Origin: Stenocarpella maydis
Taxonomy: Eukaryota; Ascomycota; Sordariomycetes; Diaporthales; Diaporthaceae
Length of the DNA stretch: 64,000 bases
Reading direction: 5' to 3'
Assembly: GCA_002270565.1 (NCBI GenBank)
Contig: NQMI01000196.1
Location: 1-64,000 of the forward strand
In this document: positions 56,213 through 64,000 of the stretch, in pieces
Layout: each line of letters begins with the position of its first letter
Position numbering within the stretch: position 1 is the first letter of the stretch
Position numbers and translations under genes: made by a program
Notes under the pieces: model-generated
Told to the model about the DNA's origin: nothing
What the model saw: only the letters and a program-made list of their open reading frames with translations
The model's database searches: none

Positions 56213-59191
56213 TCAAGTTAGCTTCACCATCATTTCCTCGGGCTGTGCCGCGGTGAAGGCACAGTAACTAATCTTCCCCGCCCCCATCCGCCGCGACATC
56301 CCGTCCTTTGTTATCAAGAGTAGCACGTCGTAGACGTCAAACACAGCAATCCCGTTGAACCTGGCATTATCCCAGTGCGGGTCTCCGTCCTCGTTCTGAC
56401 GGCTCGCCGACGGCTCCACCGCCTCATCGGGCACGTGGACCCTGCTAGGACCGAGCGACCACTGCTCGTGGAAAAGGTGGTACTGGATCGCGCGCGGCTC
56501 CATGGCCCAATACTTTTCCCACCCTGCCGGTGGCGGTGGGACGTGTGGTAGGCTCCCGCGCGAGATGGCGGCCAGATGGTACTCGCCGCCGTCGGCTCCG
56601 GCCGGAAGGTGTTCGTTGTTGAGAGTCAGGAATCCGGCGCGGTAGCCTTGGTGGTAGATGATGCGCTGCCATTTGGGGCGGTAGTTTGATGAGCGCGACT
56701 CGTCGTTGACTCCGAGCTGCAGGAATCGGTCTTCGACCTTCATCTTGAATCCTGTCTTGTCTATATCGCATGGGACAACAGGGACAACATGAGCCTTGAA
56801 CCAAAGAACACTATTCATATCTGGGCGGTCGCGAATAAGCAGGCCCGGCAGTTGCACAGGATACGTGAATCTAACACCAGGATAGGCATCATTGGAGTAG
56901 ATGTGGCGGTTGTGCACCTCGTCGTGCTCAACAATCCAACCGTTCTCGCCGTCGTCGTCCAAGTGGCGCAGGGATAAAAAGTCGAGTTCTCTGAGCAGAA
57001 GCCTGGCCCTGGAAACTTCCTGAGTGAAGGCCTCTATCTCTTCCTCGGTACTATCGTTCTTTGCTCTAAAGTTGTCGATGAACCATTGTGCATCCTCCCT
57101 GGCATACCATCGAATCACGGAAACGGGGTCCCAGAGCACCGAGTTCTTCCAACCTCTCCCAGGATAGCATACCTGGCCTCTCCAGGCAGCCCAGGACCAG
57201 CTTGGGAAGATAGGCTCGTCCTCCTGGATTCGCCGCTCAAGGGGCTCTCTCGCCCTCCACAGCAATGCCTGCTCAAAGGCGAATGAGGGAATCCCGAACC
57301 AGAACTTGGTATTCATGCCCCGCCGCACGATGTGCTCCACACCAGAAAAGGCGTTCACAGCGTCCGACTCCCAACTCAGTTGGCGCTTGGTATAGTCCTC
57401 CACTGCACGCCGGTACAGATCCCAGGGCGTTGATCCGTGGGCGTCAGAAAGCGATCCCATGAAGTCAGTCGGAGGATCCACGGTGATATCGAACACGGGG
57501 GCTATGGCCCTCTGCTCCTGCAGGCTCATCTTGTGGAACGCAGTAATGTCGATGTCCTCAGAGAACATTATGGCTGCACCCTCATTTCGTGTCGAGAAAC
57601 CTTTATTCGGGAATCTGCCCAGTGACGGGTGTGACCAGAGCAGGGCCATTATATCAGACTCGGCCTGGTCCTCGATCGCCTGGTGCCGGAATGCCGGATC
57701 CGGGACGGGGACGGACTCCTCGAGCATCACGGCGCCATGGGCGCATTTGAAAACCATTTGCGAGCACGTAAAGTAGACAGACCTTGGCGAGAGTGCGCGC
57801 TCCTGGAATGTCCACGCCCGTGAGCTCCACACTGAGCTTTCGATGTCGGATATTGGCTGGCGGGGGTCATTAAGGCACACTGCCATCGTCATGCCTCGGA
57901 TTCTCGCCATGTCCTGTGCGGCGGTGCGGTGTGTGGTGCCCATTCCGGGTAGGCCGTCGTGTGGGTCTGCGTTCGCCGAAGCAACGACGGTCAATGTGGT
58001 GCTTTCATAGATGGGCCCCATCTTCGATATTATCCTGGTCTTGTCGTCGGGGTCGTCTTGGATGATACACAGGGCGTCGACCCACAGATACCGCAAGCCG
58101 GCTTCTTTGGTGACTTGGATTGCGTCCTTGATCGTTTGAGGCAGGTCAGCCGTTTGCAGCCCTTTGGGTTGTTGTAGGCTCTCTTTTGTGGTGGTGGTGT
58201 ACTGCGTCTGACTGCCTTTTCCCCAGACATAAGACAAGCAGGCGTATCGACATGGAGTCCCGACCTCACGGATGCACAACTCGTCCGTATCAATGACTCG
58301 AAGAGAGGCCATTTCGTGCTCGAGACCAGCACCAGATGATGGATGAGTCTCCTCGCAGGTCCGGAGCCATTGCCTCAAACGGTCCATGTCAGCCCGATCA
58401 TGCTGCATGAGTCTACCTGCGAGGGCCTGCTGCGGTGCTTCGTCCACGAGCTGCACCACAAACCTCTCAGCTGTCCTTGTATCCCATTCCACTTCAATCT
58501 CTAGTCTCAGGGCGTACTCGGGTCCCTCATCCAGGACGTTGATGAAAAAGTGGCCGTCTCTGATCTCCTCATCGGACATTTTGGATATTATCCCACCCTC
58601 GACGAGCCTTCGCCGAATTAGTCCGCAGAAAGCACAGCTGGTCCCATCCTCTTGCATCACTCTCCATAGGCCGTTGATTTTGATTTGCGTCGGCATTGAA
58701 GGAACATTGTTCCCTGCGATTCCGCGTTTGGTGAACAACGCCCTAAAGTCAAGGTGTCGACACATTTCACAGAGATACCCCGGATCATCTCCAGGGAGGA
58801 TGTCCGGGTCGGCGAGAAACCACTCGCCATCCAGCGGGGCATCAGGACTGAGTGGTTTCCAGTGCTTCACAAAATGGTGGTGCTTGTACTGCTCGAAAGT
58901 TTTGTGTTGCTCGTCTGTAGCCTTGGCGATCATGTGTTCTTCATCCTCTTCATCATTCTTGAGGTTGATACTGAGGCGCTCAAGAGCTTTGTCGGAGAGC
59001 ATGTCAACGTCGTGCTTCTTCTCCTCCCTGGAGGCCTCCAGTCTTGCCAGATTCCGGGCGCCTCGCCCTTGGAACAGGTCGGCTAAGTCCTGGTCGCGTG
59101 ATACATTCGTAGCGTCTGACGGTGGGTTTGAGGAAGAGGGTCCAGGTGAGTCAGGAGACGCCATGGCATTTGACACATTGGCCGCGGGCAT
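56213..59191 (-). CDS. HET-domain (heterokaryon incompatibility) protein
   Basis: An intact single-exon frame of 992 residues. The HET domain spans about residues 315-470, with CRYACLSYVWG (314-324), LPQTIKDAIQVTKEAGLRYL and WVDALCIIQDD (370-380), GPIYESTTLTVVASA, and SRAWTFQERALSPR (457-470). Upstream are the paired cysteines CEMC (141-144) and CAFC (186-189) common in this group. A Ser/Pro- and Asp/Glu-rich N-terminus precedes them. HET-domain proteins trigger growth arrest or cell death when incompatible strains fuse; the C-terminal half (about 500 residues) is variable and usually sets specificity. A downstream Met at residue 10 is an alternative start. The neighbour is a broken NLR-like gene, another class used in fungal incompatibility, so the locus may have been an incompatibility region. 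Confidence 0.92.
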   Translation of the reverse strand: MPAANVSNAMASPDSPGPSSSNPPSDATNVSRDQDLADLFQGRGARNLARLEASREEKKHDVDMLSDKALERLSINLKNDEEDEEHMIAKATDEQHKTFEQYKHHHFVKHWKPLSPDAPLDGEWFLADPDILPGDDPGYLCEMCRHLDFRALFTKRGIAGNNVPSMPTQIKINGLWRVMQEDGTSCAFCGLIRRRLVEGGIISKMSDEEIRDGHFFINVLDEGPEYALRLEIEVEWDTRTAERFVVQLVDEAPQQALAGRLMQHDRADMDRLRQWLRTCEETHPSSGAGLEHEMASLRVIDTDELCIREVGTPCRYACLSYVWGKGSQTQYTTTTKESLQQPKGLQTADLPQTIKDAIQVTKEAGLRYLWVDALCIIQDDPDDKTRIISKMGPIYESTTLTVVASANADPHDGLPGMGTTHRTAAQDMARIRGMTMAVCLNDPRQPISDIESSVWSSRAWTFQERALSPRSVYFTCSQMVFKCAHGAVMLEESVPVPDPAFRHQAIEDQAESDIMALLWSHPSLGRFPNKGFSTRNEGAAIMFSEDIDITAFHKMSLQEQRAIAPVFDITVDPPTDFMGSLSDAHGSTPWDLYRRAVEDYTKRQLSWESDAVNAFSGVEHIVRRGMNTKFWFGIPSFAFEQALLWRAREPLERRIQEDEPIFPSWSWAAWRGQVCYPGRGWKNSVLWDPVSVIRWYAREDAQWFIDNFRAKNDSTEEEIEAFTQEVSRARLLLRELDFLSLRHLDDDGENGWIVEHDEVHNRHIYSNDAYPGVRFTYPVQLPGLLIRDRPDMNSVLWFKAHVVPVVPCDIDKTGFKMKVEDRFLQLGVNDESRSSNYRPKWQRIIYHQGYRAGFLTLNNEHLPAGADGGEYHLAAISRGSLPHVPPPPAGWEKYWAMEPRAIQYHLFHEQWSLGPSRVHVPDEAVEPSASRQNEDGDPHWDNARFNGIAVFDVYDVLLLITKDGMSRRMGAGKISYCAFTAAQPEEMMVKLT

Positions 59192-59491
59192 GTTTTTGGT
59201 AACTTATTTTTTGAGCGCGCTGAGTGTGAAGAATGTGACAGATCTTGCGTTCTTAAACAGTTTTAACCTCTAGCGGGCAGTCGCAGGATTCTCAGCCTAT
59301 GCATATGACATGGTAGGTACTGTCCAATCCCGGGTGGGTTCCGACCCACCCGTGTCAGCTCTGTGTAGCATTGCTGCTTCAGCCTTAGCTAGTAGGCAGC
59401 AAGCAATGTGAAATACCAGTGCACGGATGAATTAATTATAGCTTCTGATGTAAACATGCAAGAAAATTTCGCAGTGTCAGGCGTCATGATA
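59192..59491. other. HET upstream region with a short palindrome
   Basis: Promoter side of the HET gene. Near 59332-59352 the sequence GGGTGGGTTCCGACCCACCC forms a perfect short hairpin. Nothing else is recognised. Confidence 0.45.
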
Positions 59492-60922
59492 TTTGTTTGG
59501 AGATCGGATATTCGCACCCGAAAAAAAGGATGGTACACCCGTACAAAAAGTGGCCAAAGCGCTGCAGCCAATCAGAGCGCCCCATTCGACCTCACCTCAC
59601 CACCCACACCACCCCAACCAGGTGCTTTTTGTGCCCTTACCTGCAGACCTGCTAATCCTCCTTCACCNGGCTATATATAAGACCTGCAAGAACCTTAACT
59701 TTGGTATATGTGCAACCTCCTTTATAAAAGCTATATATTGGAAGCTAAAGGTTTATCTCGGCTATAGAATGGGGAATATTTTCTATTTAATTTAGGCTGC
59801 TAATAAGATGATTGGCAATAGTTCTCGTGCTCTATATTCTAAAGAAGCCCGTTAGAAGATAGTAGCACTAGAGAAGTTTAATAGGTAGAAGTAGCTTGGT
59901 AAGCTTCTGCTTTAAGTAGTATAAGTAGCTCTTAAGTATCTTGTACTAGTAAGGAATTTTGCCCTTCTTATACTTTAAAAGAGGATCCTATAGGGCAACT
60001 GCTTGCCTATAACTTATATTTGCCCCATCTATACCTAATTTAGCTTACCTTGCGCAAGCTGACTTGCTAACTATAAGGAAGCTGATTACCTACTTAAGAA
60101 GGAGGATATCCTTAAGTTCTACTAGCTTGATTGTGATCTCTTGATTATAAATCCTCTCCTTCTTATCCTCTTGCTTAAGAAGGTTACTGCTATAAAGGGA
60201 TGACCTCATAATGAGAATATATTTAGCATATAAGAAGAAGGAATTCTTGCTAGCTATAGGCAAGCTATACTAGGCAAGAAGATAATCTTAATAACTACCA
60301 GTCTGGGTAGTAGAGCAGGCGATAAAATAAGGGCGATTATAGCTTCCGTATAATGAATTAACTCGGCATTTAAGTGGAATGATAAGACCCTTCAGTCCCT
60401 TAATTAAGAGGACTTCTATAGCAAGAAGAACTAGCGAGAAGTAGTCTGATGGGACAAGCAGTTGGAGGCAGGGCTCATGAAGCCAGCTACTCGTCAGCTT
60501 CCGAAGCGGCATTCTGCAGGGACTGCCTTATTAGCAACAACCGCAACACCAGGGCCAGTAGCTAAGAAGCCCTGTATGAGGGCTTGCGAGACGATCAACC
60601 AGCTGCTACAGGTAGATCTGATTATGGAGGACCTTGTTGGTAATAAGAAGGAGACCCAGGAGGAGATTTAGGTGCTTAGATTGGTTAAGGAATGCCCCAG
60701 ATGAGGAAAGAAGTAGCAAAATACTAGAGCAGAAGAAATAATGGGGGCAAGCAGAAGCGATAATAGTGGCATTTATATTTGATGATAAATGTGTAGTTAA
60801 TGACTATGTATTGTTGTTTTATATGGTGAATGGGTGGTGCAAAAAAACGTTGGTGCACTGGGGGTACATGAGCGGGTGTACCATCCGTTTTTTCGGGTGC
60901 GAATATCCGATCTCTTTGTTTG
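59492..60922. mobile_element. Terminal-inverted-repeat DNA element with 8-bp target duplication
   Basis: The element proper is 59500-60914. Its ends are 42-bp inverted repeats starting GAGATCGGATATTCGCACCC, with one mismatch, and it is flanked by the exact direct repeat TTTGTTTG (59492-59499 and 60915-60922). An 8-bp duplication suits hAT; the long G-starting inverted repeats would also suit a Mutator-like element. The 1.4-kb interior is AT-rich with many stops on both strands and contains an N at 59669; I recognise no transposase domain. A frame at 60462-60671 (ATRQLPKRHSAGTALL..) is less damaged but unidentified. It is likely non-autonomous or RIP-inactivated. Confidence 0.8.
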
Positions 60923-61008
60923 AGTCCTATCATAAACCTTTTTCTGTAGCCTGGATACTGATTTCAACTTCGCGTACACCTAGAAGGACCCTGGCCAGAA
61001 GGTAAAGC

Positions 61009-64000
61009 TTAGCACCGGTTCGCATCACCAAAATCCGTGATGGCATCCCTAGAAGCCTTGATATCTTCGAGCTGGATGCCGCTGCGGTCACACATGCCCC
61101 GGAAGATGCCGTCCTTTTTGGCAAAGAGACTTGCAGGAGTGTCCAACTCCGCGATCTGCCCAGCATCCACAACGCAGATTCTGTCATACCCTATGATGGT
61201 TCTAAGACGGTGTGCGATGCAGACCACCGTCTTTCCATGGAAGCCTGCTGCCATCGTGACTTGTATCTTCTCATCCGTCTCCATATCCACACTTGAAGTT
61301 GCCTCGTCACAAATGATGATCCGAGAATCACGCACCAGAGCTCTCGCTAGGGCCATGAGCTGTCGCTGCCCAAGGGAGAAATTCAGCCCATCTTCTTCGA
61401 CAACGCTGTCGAGGTGAATGCGGGCACCATTAGCTTGGCCTCCTTCTGAATTCACGTCTCCTTGGTGAGCCAGCCCTGTCCGCCGTAGGGCATCCCAGAG
61501 TTCCAAGTCCGTCCGTGTAGAAAATGGGTCCAGGTTGCTGCGGACTGTGCCCTGGAACAACATGGGATCTTGCGGAACAATGGTCAATCGCGATCGTAGA
61601 TCTTGGAGTCCAATTCGTGAGATGTCAATACCGTCTATGGAAATCGAGCCCCCGGATATCTCCACAAGTCTAAATAGGACACTGATAATTGACGACTTGC
61701 CCGCACCGGTACGGCCGATAATGCCTATACGTTCGCCGCCGTTGATGTGTACGGACAGGTTTCGTAAGACGAGTGGTAGATTCTTGCGGTATCGCATTTC
61801 GACGTTCGACAGGACAATCTCTCCCTTGTCGGGCCAGCTTTCGGGGATGTCTATGGTATGTGGGGGAGCTTCTTGCTCGAGTTCCTCTCCAAAGTAGCGT
61901 AGGCGTTCGACGGCGTTGATGCCTTTGTCCACTTCAGACAGCTGACGGATCGAGAATTGGAGCATCTGAACCACTGAGAGTATGTAACTCAGGACAAGAC
62001 CGCTGATTGAGGGGTTGACACTGAATCGAGAGGTAACCACGAGAATGCCCACGACGAAGACCAGCAGGTTTCCGGTCGCATCAAGTCGCATAGTGAGCCA
62101 TCTTTGGTTTGCAAAAGTGATGTAGTAGGCGGCATTCATGGAATCAATCGAAGAATGAAGCTCGTGTACGAACTGATTTTTGAGACCGTAAGCCTGAATA
62201 GTGGCCACACCACTGAGTCCCTCGATAAATCTGGAAACTACCTTGGAGCGTAGAACCGACTCGTAACGCTTGACAGTACGGGCAGATGAGCGGTAGTATG
62301 ATGCAGCTCCAACATAGAATATGTAGAAGGGAACCAGGGCGATAGCGAAATAGTAAAAGTACGCTATGATGAGGATGAAGACGGCGCCAGCGTAGCTGAC
62401 GGTTATGAAGAACATGCGGAAATTATCGGCGCTTTGGTTGTCCATAATGTCAACATCAGTTGAAAAGCGGTTGATGATACGCCCGAGAGGTGTCGTGTCG
62501 AAAAACGAGATGGGCGCACGCAGAACTCGCGTCATCGCTTGTCGGAACATGGTCTTGCTGGCATTCGTTGCCGTGACTGATAGTGCAAGCGAGAAGGCAA
62601 ACAAAATCACTGCTTGAGCAGCGCCAAGTGAAGCGTAAATACCGATGTAGAGACTCGTCGAAAGATCAAACTTGCCCGATGTCCAGAAGGAGAGCCAGAG
62701 GTTCGTGGAGATGTTGGCTCCTCGTGAGGCCACCAAGAGAAGAAGGACAAGAGGCGCATTCCAGATGGTCCCAGAAGCGCGAATGTAGGTGGCATATACA
62801 GACCACGGCACCGAATTCTGGGCCTGGTCCTCCTTCTGCATTAACGGCGAGGCTTTCTGTTCCTTCTTGACTTTCTTGGGCTCCGCCTTCTGTTCAACAG
62901 GGGTCAGGTCTTCGATGAGTTGAATAGGGTTTTCAGGTTCCTTTTTCTCGGTCGGCGCCATACTCGTTTCCATGAGGATCTGAAAAGATCGATGGTCCCT
63001 CATTAAGTTCTCAAAGGAATTAATAGCCTGGATTTTGCCCGAGTCCATCCAGACAATGCGATCGCATCTACTTAGGACCCATAGTTGATGTGTAACCAAG
63101 ATGACGCATTTGCCCTTCAATAGGCCGAGGATAGCTTTGTCAAAGATGTGGCGACCGACATGAGGATCAACGGCACTGAGGGGATCATCCATCAAAATGA
63201 TATCAGCGTCTGAGTAAATTGCTCTCGCGATATTGAGGCGTTGCTTTTGCCCCCCGGAGATGGTAATACCTCGCTCGCCTATCTCGGTCTGGTCACCGTC
63301 AGGGAGGATATCAATATCAGCCTGGAGCGCGCAGCTATCAGAGCCGTCAGCCATGTCTCCTACAAGAGCAAGGTACCCACGTGGGTGCAGTAACAGGTGG
63401 ATAAGTGGACTTACGCATCAATGATCTTGTCATACCAAGCCTGGTCCAGTTCCTTGCCGAAAGTGATATTGTTCTGCAGCGAGGTATTCTGGATCCATGC
63501 ATACTGAGGGCAAAAGGCTCGAGATGCGCCGAAGACAACGTCCCCGCCGGTCTTGCGCATATGGCCGGCCATGGCAGCCAGCAGCGAGCTTTTGCCACTA
63601 CCAACCCCACCAATAACAGCAACCAGCTCGTCACGGCCAGCCTGGAAATTCACATCCTGCAGCTGGAAGGGTTCCCGCTGATCCATGGCCCCGGGGCCAT
63701 CGGAGGATGCCGTGGCTTCAGCACGTCCGGACTTTTCAGTGCCCCGTTTTTGTTTCTTGTCCTTCCCCTGCGCTGCGTCTTTGCTTTCGTCACTCTCCTG
63801 CTGCAGCACTCTCTCTCGGGTAAAACTTGCGTTTCGCAGCTCGATTGCCTGTTTGCCCTCCGGCTCCCAGATCATGTCTTCCTTCCGGTCTTCCTGTACC
63901 AGGAAGTGCTCAATCCTCATAACAGATGAATATGCGTCACTAGCATCACCAAGAGCCCGAGGCAGAAGGTTCAGAGGGAGCCTCAGACTATTGAACAGAG
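61009..64000 (-). CDS. ABC transporter, subfamily C (MRP/YOR1-like), 5' end outside window
   Basis: About 970 C-terminal residues are visible, in exons 61009-63334 and 63415-64000 (intron 63335-63414; donor GTAAGT, acceptor GATAG), and the frame stays open at the right edge. NBD1 has Walker A GGVGSGKSS, signature ISGGQKQR, Walker B IILMDDPLSAVD and LVTHQL. A linker rich in Lys/Glu leads to the second membrane domain, which includes ISFFDTTPLGRIINRFSTDVD. NBD2 has Walker A GRTGAGKSS, the signature FSLGQRQL, Walker B IIICDEATSSVD and CIAHRL. ABC-C pumps export conjugates, drugs or metabolites across the plasma or vacuolar membrane using ATP; the substrate is unknown. The TIR element ends 94 bp beyond the stop codon, so the coding region is not disturbed. 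Confidence 0.93.

Noticed and set aside
58386..59273. A 295-codon plus-strand frame opposite the HET gene
   Set aside because: Serine-rich shadow of the HET coding strand without motifs; the opposite frame has a clear HET domain.

Overview
The window looks like a chromosome segment of a filamentous ascomycete (Pezizomycotina). The signs are short GT..AG introns with CTAAC/CTRAY-like branch sites, a Zn2Cys6 regulator, a rhodopsin-domain (PTH11-like) membrane protein, a HET-domain gene, an NLR/ankyrin gene remnant, and long AT-rich stretches whose retrotransposons carry C-to-T/G-to-A damage typical of repeat-induced point mutation (RIP). The species cannot be fixed from sequence alone.

Layout. 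1-1.4 kb: a 596-bp LTR-like repeat, AT-rich and purine-rich sequence and a GC-rich hairpin. 2.4-13.3 kb: GC-rich genic block with a rhodopsin-domain protein, an MDR-family reductase, a small ORF beside a broken membrane-protein gene, and the large TRAPP II subunit (TRAPPC10/Trs130 type). 14.4-16 kb: a two-exon gene of unknown function. 17.1-23.7 kb: a possible catabolic cluster with a dihydrodipicolinate-synthase-family lyase, a divergent MFS (Dal5/allantoate-permease type) transporter and a Zn2Cys6 regulator; the shared promoter carries a tight array of CGG/CCG triplets. 24.5-27.1 kb: two decayed genes (PD-(D/E)XK-like; C2H2 zinc finger).

27.5-50.3 kb: an AT-rich island. A Ty1/copia element (29114-40666, 5-bp target duplication ATTAT) sits in a Ty3/gypsy chromodomain element whose 3' LTR ends at 45427. 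The copia element contains doubled gag and doubled integrase/RT/RNase H segments, separated by single Ns that probably mark contig joins. The two 2,628-bp pol copies have no net length difference and are mutated on opposite strands over part of their length. A second gypsy LTR with the same downstream flank lies at 48038-48471.

50.3-64 kb: a 5'-truncated, multiply broken NACHT/ankyrin (NLR-like) gene faces a complete HET-domain gene; then comes a 1.4-kb terminal-inverted-repeat element with an exact 8-bp target duplication, and finally the 3' part of an ABC-C (MRP-type) transporter running off the right edge.

All intron and exon coordinates were worked out by hand from splice consensus, frame and family similarity; none was tested against transcripts or databases.
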